A DNA stretch of 37,016 bases from Alphaproteobacteria bacterium (GCA_021776025.1 JAJFGR010000002.1:1-37016); one strand, 5' to 3'. Counted from the first letter of the stretch, positions 1 to 8,210 are shown. Numbers and translations are program-made. Notes: generated by a model not told the origin, from the letters alone.

Positions 1-1091
1 GTGATATTGATCTTGTAGAATACACATTTAGCCAAGGCTATGAATTGCAAAAAGCAAGTTCAACCAAAAACAGTAGAGCCCTCAAACACCCGTCCGGCGA
101 TAAAATTATTGTCGCAAAGGATGGTAGGAGTGGTAGAGACAACCATTGGATTTATTTTTCTGTACACAACCCTAATTCCAACGGAACTATTATAGACTTC
201 GTCCAAAACATACGGGGCGGCAAATTGGGAAATGTGCGCCAAGAATTAAGGCCTTGGCTTAAGCCCACACATATATCACGCGTAAGACCAAAGCACACAG
301 CCGAATTAGAACCGCTAATTAGGGACCTAGAAAAAGTTAAGTTAGAACTGAGCTTTATGCGCAAACTTTCTAGCCCCCTGCCCTACTTACTCAACGCCCG
401 AAAAATATCACTAGATATACTAGAAAATTGGCGGTTCAAAGGCCCCAATCAGCTACTTCTAAATGAGTTTAATAGCGCTGTTTTCCCCCATATGAATTAC
501 GATGAAAATGGTAAGCATCAGTTATGTGGTGGTGAAATTGTCAGCTATAGTTTTAAAGGCCAGTTCCCAGGATGTCTGAAAGGTTTGTGGGGCAGCAAAG
601 CAACAGATACAGACAACCAGCTCGTAATAACAGAAAGCGCTATAGACGCACTAAGCTACGCTGCATTGTTTGGTCACGAAAACACCCGATTTATAAGCAC
701 CGCAGGCCAAACAAGCCCCCTACAAGAAGAGCTTATTTTAAGTGCTATTCAAAAATTACCGCGCGACGCTTCCGTTATAATCGCCTTTGATAACGACAAA
801 GGTGGCGACAAGTTAGCCGCCCGGGTTAAAACTATTTTTAAAGTAGCAAAACGGTCAGACCTTAGTCTCTTAGAACACAGGCCAAAACAGCGAAAAAGTG
901 ATTGGAATGATGTTTTAAAACAAAAGCCGGCGTCGGAGACTTCAAAACCCACAAAAGATATTCTTATTAAAGGCGGTGATGAACAGACACTCAAAAATTT
1001 TAATACTCTAACTGAGCCACTCGGTTTGGATAATGGGCCGTTTTACGAATCAAATATTATAGTGACCAACCAAATGCCGACCGTTGGGTAA
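1..1091 (+). CDS. DUF3991/TOPRIM domain protein (5' partial)
   Basis: The reading frame is open to the left edge (codons from base 3 read DIDLVEYTFSQGYEL before the first candidate TTG at 45), so the true start lies outside the window. The C-terminal half has a TOPRIM signature: ITESAIDALS (the catalytic-type glutamate) followed about 50 residues later by FDNDKGGD (the DxD metal-binding motif). The N-terminal part (HWIYFSVHNP, TIIDFVQ) matches the DUF3991/CHC2-like region that precedes TOPRIM in plasmid and ICE proteins. Such proteins are usually encoded near MOBQ relaxases and are thought to act as primase-like factors in transfer or replication; the activity here is inferred. It ends two bases from the convergent repC gene. 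Family call is fairly secure, function less so. Confidence 0.8.
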   Translation, partial: DIDLVEYTFSQGYELQKASSTKNSRALKHPSGDKIIVAKDGRSGRDNHWIYFSVHNPNSNGTIIDFVQNIRGGKLGNVRQELRPWLKPTHISRVRPKHTAELEPLIRDLEKVKLELSFMRKLSSPLPYLLNARKISLDILENWRFKGPNQLLLNEFNSAVFPHMNYDENGKHQLCGGEIVSYSFKGQFPGCLKGLWGSKATDTDNQLVITESAIDALSYAALFGHENTRFISTAGQTSPLQEELILSAIQKLPRDASVIIAFDNDKGGDKLAARVKTIFKVAKRSDLSLLEHRPKQRKSDWNDVLKQKPASETSKPTKDILIKGGDEQTLKNFNTLTEPLGLDNGPFYESNIIVTNQMPTVG

Positions 1092-1092
1092 A

Positions 1093-2448
1093 TTAATCAA
1101 TATCTTCATCCTTTTTCAAAAGCCCAAATATCGAGTTATTCAGGTGCAATTCTCCTGTTTTTGCCCGGTTAATCATGGCATTGAAGTATCCTGCTGGCTT
1201 TAAAACCGGATCATCCTCACGCAGCGTCGCTTGATCCGTCAACAACAAGCAAATAGCTGCGCCCGTTCTTCCAAGCGTGACACATGCGTGAGACCAAGAA
1301 TTTTGCGAAATATGCAGTTCTTTCTTCAAAGAATACGCCCCCTCAACCACATCATTCCAGTTCATAGGCCTTGGTTCTAAGGATAAATGATCTCTAAACC
1401 GCTCTGAGGCTGCATTAAGAACTTGTTTGAGTGTTATGTGCTGAAGTCCACATTGCGTATGGATGTTATCTGGCTCCTCCTTGAGCTCTGAAAGCTGTGA
1501 GCTATCCCTACTCCCTGCCCTATCGGTTCTATTCTCTGAAGTTCGACTACAGCCTTTCTGAAAACCATTGAGAGAATCTCTACTTGTATCTAATTTATTA
1601 GATGATTGTTGTTTTGTATATTTGTAGTGAGTGCTCTTTTGGTCGCTTTTGGGTGAACTTTTCTTTGCTATTTGAGGTTCAGTGACCCTTATTTGAGCTC
1701 CCCCTACATAAGCGTCCAAAATACCCAAAACTCTCTTGTGGAGCTCTTTATGCCCTTCCAGACGCCCTTTTACATTCTCTAGGCTCATCGTCGTTCTAAT
1801 TTGAACTGCAATTTCCTCATAAGAAGCTACTAATTCATGAAATGGAGGATCAATATCCTCTATGAGCTCTAACTCAGCTAATACAGCCCGAATTTGACGC
1901 CGCTGCCAAGAGATCTGACGCTTGGTTTCCATCCAAGCACTGTCATGCTCTTTTTTCTCTACAAGTTTGGCCTGTAAATCGGCCTTTAAATAAGCCAGAG
2001 GCGTTAAATCTACACCATAAGCATACAAGATAGTCCCGCTCTCTGGGCATCTTTGCCCAAAACGGCGATGATTCCCGCTATCATTCCAAGTTATAGCCCC
2101 TACTTCAAAAAGCGCTTTTTCTAGTTTTTGAATTTGGCGCTCGCTTACACCGAGATCAAGAGACGTTCTTGAAAGAGATTGATAAACAACCGGGCTACTC
2201 CCCTCCTCCCAATCACACTCACGCGTAAAAGCCATATAATAATCAAGAAGGTTAATCATCTTGGTGCTAAAACCTGCAGCTTTTCCGCTTCGCTTAACAA
2301 GCAAAAGAAGGTCATACCTGTTTGTATCTTCTTCTAATCCGCAAAAATCTTGTGATTGTTCGAGAGATTTTCTTAGCTTGGGTGAGCTTATGCGCCCTCC
2401 CCTGCCCTGTTTTATAACCGGTAGTTCTATTTGAGAGATATATTGCAT
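1093..2448 (-). CDS. repC: RepC-family plasmid replication initiator
   Basis: A 451-residue protein with the RepC layout. An N-terminal winged-helix region (around residues 45-140) contains GVSERQIQKLEKAL and DSGNHRRFGQRC, then AYGVDLTPLAYL, the counterpart of the AFGFDLSPL motif of repABC RepC proteins. A basic helical region and a low-complexity linker follow (about 250-335), and the C-terminal domain ends in AGYFNAMINRAKTGELHL, resembling the GGYLRDLTRKAEAGRFSL end of RepC. RepC initiates replication and normally sits third in repABC. Here no repA or repB is adjacent; the next gene upstream is a divergent HTH gene. The leader (2449-2620) holds a candidate counter-transcribed RNA. Start ATG at 2448 has only a weak ribosome site. 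An integrated or RepC-only replicon is likely. Confidence 0.85.
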   Translation of the reverse strand: MQYISQIELPVIKQGRGGRISSPKLRKSLEQSQDFCGLEEDTNRYDLLLLVKRSGKAAGFSTKMINLLDYYMAFTRECDWEEGSSPVVYQSLSRTSLDLGVSERQIQKLEKALFEVGAITWNDSGNHRRFGQRCPESGTILYAYGVDLTPLAYLKADLQAKLVEKKEHDSAWMETKRQISWQRRQIRAVLAELELIEDIDPPFHELVASYEEIAVQIRTTMSLENVKGRLEGHKELHKRVLGILDAYVGGAQIRVTEPQIAKKSSPKSDQKSTHYKYTKQQSSNKLDTSRDSLNGFQKGCSRTSENRTDRAGSRDSSQLSELKEEPDNIHTQCGLQHITLKQVLNAASERFRDHLSLEPRPMNWNDVVEGAYSLKKELHISQNSWSHACVTLGRTGAAICLLLTDQATLREDDPVLKPAGYFNAMINRAKTGELHLNNSIFGLLKKDEDID

Positions 2449-2522
2449 ATGTTCTCAAGCGTCAGTCTTTAAAATCTCTGTGCGTAACGATGCAAAAAGC
2501 CTTTGCAAAAGCCACAACAGGC

Positions 2523-2551
2523 TTGCATCCGATTCGCAAGAGAAGTACTAT
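2523..2551 (+). promoter_or_regulatory. Candidate promoter for repC antisense RNA
   Basis: TTGCAT (2523-2528) and TACTAT (2546-2551) are separated by 17 bases, a good sigma-70 arrangement. It points away from repC, toward the terminator at 2591-2617. It fits the position of the inc-RNA promoter in repABC plasmids, close to repC and on the opposite strand. Confidence 0.45.
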
Positions 2552-2557
2552 CTAATT

Positions 2558-2617
2558 AATCTGTTTAGGAGTACTTCTCCTTAAATTTTAAAACCGCCGC
2601 TCCAACGGCGGTTTTTT
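2558..2617 (+). ncRNA. Candidate counter-transcribed RNA in the repC leader
   Basis: The predicted transcript of about 60 nt starts 6-7 bases after TACTAT and ends at the strong hairpin/T-run at 2591-2617. It is fully antisense to the repC leader. A 10-bp inverted repeat (2540-2549 with 2570-2579, GAGAAGTACT) spans its 5' part and would form a competing hairpin in the repC mRNA. Size, orientation and terminator match the ctRNA that limits RepC synthesis in repABC plasmids by changing leader folding. The transcript is inferred from layout only. Confidence 0.5.
2591..2617 (+). terminator. Rho-independent terminator
   Basis: AAACCGCCG (2591-2599) pairs with CGGCGGTTT (2606-2614) across a 6-base loop and runs into a T-rich tail. 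It ends the candidate antisense RNA. In the repC leader RNA the same sequence would also fold, as is typical for ctRNA-controlled leaders. Confidence 0.8.
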
Positions 2618-2734
2618 ATATTCAGAAGTCTAGAAGACCGATTAGCTTCTCCTTATCTAGGTTTGATGTTGAGTTCCTTATGAAAAGGAACTGTGGGGAT
2701 AATTACGAAGTGATTCTGGTTTCCAGTCAAACGA

Positions 2735-2875
2735 GGTGTTAGGATTGGTGTTAGTAAAGCTGTGAATAAGTGGCAGAACCACTATTAACTAATACTGTAA
2801 GCTTACACCTTTGTCAAAACCTTATGTGTTAGCTAACGGTGTTAACTTACTAGAAAAACTTACAAAGGCTAACAC
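2735..2875 (+). repeat. Repeated TGTTAG/CTAACA operator- or iteron-like sites
   Basis: GGTGTTAG occurs at 2735-2742 and 2747-2754 as a 12-bp-phased direct repeat. TGTTAG recurs inside the palindrome GTTAGCTAAC (2828-2837), a variant GGTGTTAAC lies at 2838-2846, and CTAACAC sits at 2869-2875, touching the start codon of the HTH gene. A separate palindrome TGTAAGCTTACA lies at 2796-2807. The same word continues inside the coding sequence (3033, 3039, 3117, 3129). These are likely binding sites of the adjacent HTH protein, or a replication/partition site. Confidence 0.5.
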
Positions 2876-3454
2876 ATGAAACTAACACTTGGACAGGCGG
2901 CTAAAGAAGTCGGAATATCAAAACCATCCCTTTCCGCTGCTATCAAAAAAGGTAGGGTTTCCGCTAAGAAGAACGACAGTGGGACCTATGAAATAGACCC
3001 AGCTGAATTGTTTAGAGTATACCCACCACGGGCTAACACTAACACCGTTAGTCACTCTGAAACTTTACCGTCGGCTAACCCCCAAAGAAACGGCCAAAAA
3101 CCGGGTAATAGTGAGGTGTTAGGCTTACTGTTAGCCGAACGGGACAAATTAATAGCAGAAAAAGATAAATCTATCGGACGCCTAGAACACGAAAAAGACC
3201 AAATCAGGCAAGATTTAGAAGACCAAAAGGACCAAGCAAAGCGAATCACTATGCTCCTAGAAGACAAATCTAACGACGGTGCAGGAGACTGGGGCAGCTC
3301 TTTAAAAGCGTTAGAACAGCGAATAGCAAACCAAGAACAACAGCAAAAAACAGAAAAAGAACGCGCTCAAAAGATATTGCAACAAAACAGAGCCCTTAAA
3401 AAAGCTCTGGATGCTGAAAAAAACAAATCTATCTTACAAAAGCTATTTGGCTAG
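2876..3454 (+). CDS. HTH (MerR-like) DNA-binding protein with long coiled coil, KfrA-like layout
   Basis: 192 residues. An N-terminal helix-turn-helix (residues about 2-45, LTLGQAAKEVGISKPSLSAA) is followed by a short wing-like stretch (GTYEIDPAELFRVYPP), a linker, and a long charged alpha-helical region (about 85-190) rich in E, K, Q and D with heptad character. This layout is shared with KfrA-type plasmid proteins, which bind their own promoter repeats and may assist stable maintenance. The start ATG at 2876 follows an AAAGG ribosome site and a CTAACAC repeat, so autoregulation is likely. The gene lies between repC and the relaxase. The exact family is uncertain; sequence-specific DNA binding is well supported. 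Confidence 0.65.
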   Translation: MKLTLGQAAKEVGISKPSLSAAIKKGRVSAKKNDSGTYEIDPAELFRVYPPRANTNTVSHSETLPSANPQRNGQKPGNSEVLGLLLAERDKLIAEKDKSIGRLEHEKDQIRQDLEDQKDQAKRITMLLEDKSNDGAGDWGSSLKALEQRIANQEQQQKTEKERAQKILQQNRALKKALDAEKNKSILQKLFG

Positions 3455-3552
3455 GGCAGGGGAGGGCGCGCTAATTTCAATTCTTGCCCTTAAACCCACC
3501 CATATGCTAACCGTTCCTTAAATAAAAAACCTGTACCCTAAAACTATGAATA

Positions 3553-3577
3553 GCGCACTTATGCAAACTACTTTTGC
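3553..3577 (-). other. Candidate oriT with MOBQ-type nic region
   Basis: On the minus strand a short inverted repeat GCAAA-5 nt-TTTGC (3577-3563) is followed directly by ATAAGTGCGC (3562-3553). TAAGTGCGC is the core of the RSF1010/R1162 nic region, and an inverted repeat just 5' of it is the normal MOBQ oriT layout. It lies about 150 bp upstream of a MOBQ relaxase. Nicking at this site is inferred. The rest of 3455-3723 holds a weak hairpin (AAAAAGC 3592-3598 with GCTTTTT 3604-3610) and no gene. Confidence 0.5.
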
Positions 3578-3723
3578 GTGCGCGAACGGCAAAAAAGCTT
3601 GAGGCTTTTTAAACAATGATAAACAGCCTCACCCTGCATTGCCTTTTCTGCCCCAAGCTCGCGGGACCTTAAAACCCGGGCAGGGTGTGTTTTCCTAGCG
3701 TAAAAGGGGAGGGCGGTGCCTCC

Positions 3724-5922
3724 ATGGCTATTTATCATTGTTCTCTAAAAATCTTTACCAGGAGCAACGGCCACTCCGCTGTAGCGGCCGCGGCTTATCG
3801 TTCCGGCTCTGTGCTCTTTGATGAGCGCGCCGGCAAAACGCACCGCTACGATAGGCGAGGGGGGATAAAGCAATGTTTTATCCTCACCCCGGCCGTTGCT
3901 CCTGGTAAAGATTTCTCTAGCCGCTGCATTCTTTGGAACGCGGCAGAAGCCAGTGAAACGCGAAAAAACTCCTGCGTAGCGCGTGAGCTTGTTCTGGCTT
4001 TGCCCCATGAACTCTCAGAAGCTAACAGACTCGCATTAACCAAAGATATGGCTGGCTGGTTAATGCAGCGCTACCGCGTGGCGGTGGACGCAGCCATCCA
4101 TATCCCCATCAAAAGAGACGATGCGCGCAATCATCATGCCCATTTACTCTTCACAACCCGTGAAGTGACGAAAAAAGGCATGGGCAAAAAAACCCGTATT
4201 CTTGATGATAAGAAAACCGGCAAAGAAGAAACAGAGATCATTCGTGAAGTTTGGGAAACTCTAGCAAATGATGCACTCTCAAAAGCAGGCTTCAAAGACA
4301 TACAAATAGACAGGCGCACCCTAGAAGCCCAGGGAATAGACCGCATTCCCCAAATCCATATAGGTCCGCACATAAAGCCGACTTCTGAAGAAAGGGAAGA
4401 ACATACAGACACAGGCGCCGCCAAAGGCGGAGGAGGGGACTCTCAAACAAGCCTCAATAAATCTAAATCTGATGACGAAGACAAGGATGGGGCAGGAGAG
4501 AGCGAAGGAGATTCTGGCGATCCTGTGTCTTTAACGCCCCAAAGCAAACCTAAAATCGATCAAAATGGGCGCATTATTGATTACCCAGCCATTGATCAAA
4601 ATAAAACCCGCAGAGCTTTCGTAGGTGAAATTAAAAAGCTCAACGCTCAAAGAGCGGCTTTCGGGGACAAGCCCCTAAGACACCAAATCAAAGACTTGGA
4701 CAAGTTAATGGACAGGCTGGATGCGCGAATAAAGCATTTAGAAGCTCTATACGATAAAACATCTCGCTCATCCAGAGCATCAGCCACAATCATACAAGCC
4801 CTCAAAACGGCGAAAGAGCTATTTACAAACACTCAGCAGAGTAGGGAGGTTATTAAGCTCTCAAGAAAAGAAGAACAGGCCAGAACCGAAAGACAAATTA
4901 GCCGCTATGGCAAAACTTATAGGAAGAGTATCCATACACAAATCAAGGACACAAAAACAAACATTGAGCTTCTCCTCAAAAAACAACAAGAATACGCGCG
5001 CTATGAAACCTTTGTAGAAAAACTAGAACAACAAATTGCCAACCACAAACCCTCTATTAGTAAACAATCAACTCAGCCAGTTCGCAAAACAAGCAACGAA
5101 CACTCTTCACTTAAATTAAAACTTAAAGCGAGCGTTATGAGAGAAGGGATCACCTCTGAGTTCAAACCCAAAGACCCGCTTAAAGCTTTACTTGAGATAA
5201 TGCCGCCAAATCAAAAATCCTTCGCTTCAACAGATAGTAAGAAGGGGCCTACAGTGGGGACGGTGCGTATCGATACATATCGCCTCAAAAATGGTAATTC
5301 ATTTGAAAACAATGATTTATCTAGATCTTTAAATTCACATTTAGAGAAGGCAAGTGAAACCAAACTCACCCCTACACTTCAAAAAACCTTCGGCTCTCAA
5401 GCGGTAAAAACTGAGAGCTTAAGAAAGGAACAGGATTTTAAAACCCGCAATGTGGCTACGTTTAAGGGAATAACGCGCGCCATACAAAGAAGGGAACCTA
5501 TCAAGGCTGGGCCTTTATCCGATCCAGCCAATTATCGCCAACCATTAAAAATGCAGATAACCGGCCTAAAGGCAGAAGCACAAAGCCGGGGTAGGGGCTT
5601 TGTGCCTACGCAAGAAAGAATAAATGCAAAGCGCGCAGCGGTAAGAACTACGCCAAAGGGTCAGTTTAACAATCAAGATAAAAGCTGGGAGGGCCCGAAG
5701 AAGGTCAGTACGCGGATAGTTATCGCCAGATCGAAAGAACGAGCCAGTGAAGCAAGGGCAGAGAACGGCCAAGAAAGTGCAGCTAAACCAGTAAGAAAGC
5801 CTCTGCATAGCGATTTTAATGCCAAATCTAACCATCCTAATCCGCAAGATAAAATAAACATGGAGCAGGAGGAGGGGAGTAGTCCAGATTACCAAAAACC
5901 TGATAATGATGAAATCGGATAA
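3724..5922 (+). CDS. mobA: MobA/MobL (MOBQ) family relaxase
   Basis: Conjugative relaxase that would nick oriT and pilot the strand during mobilisation. The ATG at 3724 is chosen because the family begins MAIYH and a GGGGAGGG ribosome site precedes it; an upstream GTG would add 13 unsupported residues. The N-terminus AVAAAAYRSG places Tyr25 where MobA of R1162 has its catalytic Tyr25. NHHAHLLFTTR (His137, 138, 140) is the metal-binding motif. The relaxase domain covers roughly residues 1-215. The remainder of 732 residues is charged, helical and low in complexity with no recognisable helicase, so it is shorter than TraA-type proteins. The coding region contains a perfect 24-bp inverted repeat (3749-3772 and 3891-3914). 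No type IV secretion genes are in the window. Confidence 0.88.
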   Translation: MAIYHCSLKIFTRSNGHSAVAAAAYRSGSVLFDERAGKTHRYDRRGGIKQCFILTPAVAPGKDFSSRCILWNAAEASETRKNSCVARELVLALPHELSEANRLALTKDMAGWLMQRYRVAVDAAIHIPIKRDDARNHHAHLLFTTREVTKKGMGKKTRILDDKKTGKEETEIIREVWETLANDALSKAGFKDIQIDRRTLEAQGIDRIPQIHIGPHIKPTSEEREEHTDTGAAKGGGGDSQTSLNKSKSDDEDKDGAGESEGDSGDPVSLTPQSKPKIDQNGRIIDYPAIDQNKTRRAFVGEIKKLNAQRAAFGDKPLRHQIKDLDKLMDRLDARIKHLEALYDKTSRSSRASATIIQALKTAKELFTNTQQSREVIKLSRKEEQARTERQISRYGKTYRKSIHTQIKDTKTNIELLLKKQQEYARYETFVEKLEQQIANHKPSISKQSTQPVRKTSNEHSSLKLKLKASVMREGITSEFKPKDPLKALLEIMPPNQKSFASTDSKKGPTVGTVRIDTYRLKNGNSFENNDLSRSLNSHLEKASETKLTPTLQKTFGSQAVKTESLRKEQDFKTRNVATFKGITRAIQRREPIKAGPLSDPANYRQPLKMQITGLKAEAQSRGRGFVPTQERINAKRAAVRTTPKGQFNNQDKSWEGPKKVSTRIVIARSKERASEARAENGQESAAKPVRKPLHSDFNAKSNHPNPQDKINMEQEEGSSPDYQKPDNDEIG
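3749..3914. repeat. 24-bp perfect inverted repeat inside the relaxase gene
   Basis: The 24 bases at 3749-3772 are the exact reverse complement of 3891-3914. Nested inside are GTAGCGG (3782-3788) with CCGCTAC (3843-3849) and GGATAAA with TTTATCC (about 3863-3882). Both arms are coding: the first encodes KIFTRSNG and the second AVAPGKDF. The whole segment could fold into a long stem in the mRNA, or in single-stranded DNA during transfer. Confidence 0.8.
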
Positions 5923-6023
5923 GCATCAGCATATAAAATTCTGATTGGTTACAATGGGTTGTTTCAATAACTTAAGTATGTAAAATACTTGACGTTTTCA
6001 TAATTTTATAATATTCAGTCTTT

Positions 6024-7361
6024 ATGAGTAAAACCATCCATCACCCTTCTTCGCCCCACAAACCCTTTGTAGGCGTCCATCCTAGCTTCTTTTCTGCCTT
6101 CAATGGGAGCGCTCAAAGCTTGGGTGAAATTACAGATGCATATTATAAGTTACAAAACCCTGAAATACCCTTTGATGATTATCTAGATCATCATAAATCA
6201 TCTTTAATTGAGACACTCCAAAAGGCTCATAGATATGAAGATCTCACAGCTCTCTTAAAAGGTGCTCATATTACTCTGGATGAACAATATAAGGTAGAGC
6301 CAGATCTTGCCGTCCCCCTTATTGCAAAGGGCTTTGCGCAATGTATAGCCGATCTTATAGTAGAAGAAGGTATTCATACCGATGATATGATCTTAAGGGT
6401 TTTTGATAGCGCTCGTGGAAATGGCTTATTCTTTGAGCTTTCGTTTAAGAATCCGGAAGAGCCAGAAAACGAAGAAACACGCACTTGGCATCGCTATTCT
6501 GCTCAAGCTTTAAACGCTGATGATTATCTGGCTCTTGAAGATGGAAAAATAACGAAAAGAAAACGCACCTACACGCAGGAAAATCTGCGCGAGGCGATGG
6601 CACTTTATAGCTCTAAGCATCCTGGCAAAGTCCCGGAGCTATTCTCTGGTGTGATAGAAGGGCCATGCACCCTGGCTGGTGACGGACGGACATGGCAGAG
6701 TGCTTATCAGGCCTTTGTCGACAACCGCGTAGAAGGCGTGCCGGAAGGTACAACTTTGCGAGAGTTTGCGGTAGGCGAAGGGTTTATTGCCTCGACCTCG
6801 ACTTACACGCGGGAAAATATACGCGAAGCGATGGCCCTTTACATCGAAAATAATGGTGATGGCAAACTGAGACACAATTCTGGCGTGATAGAAGGGCCAT
6901 GCACTCTGGCTGACGGCAAACGAATATGGAACAATGTTTGTCAGGCTTTCCGATATAACCGCGTAGAAGGCGTGCCGGAAGGCACAATTATGCGAGAGTT
7001 TGTTCATGAAGAATTTGGTGCGAACTTACTCCGCTCTAAAAAGACGCTAAACCTTGCCTCAACGTTTAATAGCGTGGCGTGGCATATTTTAAAGGAGAAG
7101 GCGCTCCCACAAGCTGATGATACGCCGATAAGTCATGGACATTTATTACAAAAAAATCTGCAAATTTCAGAGCTTGCCGATTACTTTTCTGAAAACGCTG
7201 AAAGAAGCTATGGTGATCTCGACAAGCTCATGCGAGCAGGCATAGTCGATAATATTCCCAAAAATATGGCTCTACCGACATTTGCACAACATGTAGAGAC
7301 AAGGCTCGAAGCTGAAAACTTTAAAGTGCCAACGCCTGCAGAAGTACTAGAATGGCATTAA
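6024..7361 (+). CDS. Unknown protein with two internal 68-residue repeats
   Basis: 445 residues, no family recognised with certainty. Residues about 182-249 and 260-327 are tandem copies of one unit, each running from YT.EN.REAMALY through GVIEGPCTLA to W....QAF..NRVEGVPEGT and REF. The DNA of the two units is nearly identical in the last 30 codons, so the duplication is recent. The unit loosely resembles a repeat seen in other bacterial proteins built around a Trp and a GLPGGSSL-type end; that is an impression, not an assignment. There is no Shine-Dalgarno site before ATG 6024. A broken copy of its 5' end, including upstream DNA, lies at about 20858-21005. It follows the relaxase by 100 bp, in the same direction. 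Confidence 0.7.
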   Translation: MSKTIHHPSSPHKPFVGVHPSFFSAFNGSAQSLGEITDAYYKLQNPEIPFDDYLDHHKSSLIETLQKAHRYEDLTALLKGAHITLDEQYKVEPDLAVPLIAKGFAQCIADLIVEEGIHTDDMILRVFDSARGNGLFFELSFKNPEEPENEETRTWHRYSAQALNADDYLALEDGKITKRKRTYTQENLREAMALYSSKHPGKVPELFSGVIEGPCTLAGDGRTWQSAYQAFVDNRVEGVPEGTTLREFAVGEGFIASTSTYTRENIREAMALYIENNGDGKLRHNSGVIEGPCTLADGKRIWNNVCQAFRYNRVEGVPEGTIMREFVHEEFGANLLRSKKTLNLASTFNSVAWHILKEKALPQADDTPISHGHLLQKNLQISELADYFSENAERSYGDLDKLMRAGIVDNIPKNMALPTFAQHVETRLEAENFKVPTPAEVLEWH

Positions 7362-7383
7362 GCAGCCTATAAAATTTCATTAC

Positions 7384-7410
7384 TTCCCGTAAGTATCACC
7401 ATAAATTATC
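7384..7410 (-). repeat. Copy of the boundary motif TTCCCRTAAG/ATAAATTATC
   Basis: TTCCCGTAAG (7384-7393) and ATAAATTATC (7401-7410) are the two halves of the 27-bp inverted repeat that flanks the toxin-antitoxin pair at 31931-32781, here split by 7 extra bases. It lies between two convergent genes. Confidence 0.5.
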
Positions 7411-7428
7411 CGCTTATGGGTTCTGAGC

Positions 7429-8019
7429 CTAGTTTGGGCTAGGCGCAGGAGTATTTAATGAAAGGGCGACAGCTTGCTCATTTGTTTGCTCCGGTTTCAA
7501 GAGGGCTTCTTTGAGTTCGGGGGCCATGGCCTCAAGATTTATAGCATCGTAATTTAGGTAAAAGCCTTTGATTGGATCACTTCCAGAAGGTTCAGGGTAA
7601 ATAAAATAACCCTGCGTATGACCGTCAACTTCAAGGCGTTGCAGCTTAAGGGTGAGATTGATTTCACCATCTAGCAGATCAAGACTTCCAATTTTATCTA
7701 GAAACTCAGCCGGGTCTTTTTCCTGAAAATCGAAAAGAAAAGGGTGTCCTTTGACATTATTGGTAAAATGTCCCTGTTCGTCCATGTGATTTGTAACAAT
7801 ATCAAATCGTGAGAAGCCTATGTCTTCAATGTTGCCCGTATTAACTTCTATCAGATTACCATATGTGAACTTATCACCCTCAACTCGCTCAATCCCGCCG
7901 GCCAGCTGGCATCTACGGAGTGTCATGACCGGTGACTTGATGGTCCAGCACACCTCACTTGTTTTCGGCGGCCTTTGGCGTTCCGTTTCTGGTTGTTCTT
8001 CCCCGGATTCTTCTGTCAT
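7429..8019 (-). CDS. Hypothetical protein
   Basis: 196 residues, not recognised. The N-terminus is acidic and proline-containing (MTEESGEEQPETERQRPPK); the middle alternates short hydrophobic strands with loops (GEINLTLKLQRLEV, GYFIYPEPSG), suggesting a small beta-rich domain; the C-terminus is low complexity (SLNTPAPSPN). No signal peptide or membrane segment. It is divergent from the gene at 8219, and the 200-bp space between them can hold both promoters (an AT-rich TATAAT-like stretch at about 8040-8065). The stop codon lies within a 6-bp hairpin GCCTAG/CTAGGC at 7427-7444. Confidence 0.6.
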   Translation of the reverse strand: MTEESGEEQPETERQRPPKTSEVCWTIKSPVMTLRRCQLAGGIERVEGDKFTYGNLIEVNTGNIEDIGFSRFDIVTNHMDEQGHFTNNVKGHPFLFDFQEKDPAEFLDKIGSLDLLDGEINLTLKLQRLEVDGHTQGYFIYPEPSGSDPIKGFYLNYDAINLEAMAPELKEALLKPEQTNEQAVALSLNTPAPSPN

Positions 8020-8172
8020 AACCCTGTATTCCCGTGCTTTATAATTTTTTTCTTATAATAATGTTAGTCGGGAAAGGCTAAAATTACGTAAAGTATCTGA
8101 CGAAAAACGGGCGGAAAAGGGTTTACCCGGTTCTGTTGCTATCACATTATTTTTCATAAAATATTAACCTCA

Positions 8173-8210
8173 CCCCCATAAAATTATACATGCTGACAAT
8201 TTTATGGGGG
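8173..8210 (+). promoter_or_regulatory. 13-bp inverted repeat covering the ribosome site of the next gene
   Basis: CCCCCATAAAATT (8173-8185) and AATTTTATGGGGG (8198-8210) are perfect complements across a 12-base spacer. The G-run of the right arm (8206-8212) is the only Shine-Dalgarno-like sequence before ATG 8219. In the mRNA a strong hairpin would hide the ribosome site; in DNA it could be an operator. The rest of 8020-8172 is AT-rich with no gene. Confidence 0.6.

Noticed and set aside
3685-3723. Upstream GTG start for the relaxase
   Set aside because: The family begins at MAIYH, and the ribosome site GGGGAGGG lies between the GTG and the ATG at 3724.
5989-6012. TTGACG and TATAAT before the gene at 6024 as a -35/-10 pair
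   Set aside because: The spacer is only 12 bases here and 4 in the duplicate at 20882, so the two cannot form one standard promoter.
7427-7444. GCCTAG/CTAGGC hairpin as a terminator
   Set aside because: The stem is only 6 bp and no T-run follows on either strand.
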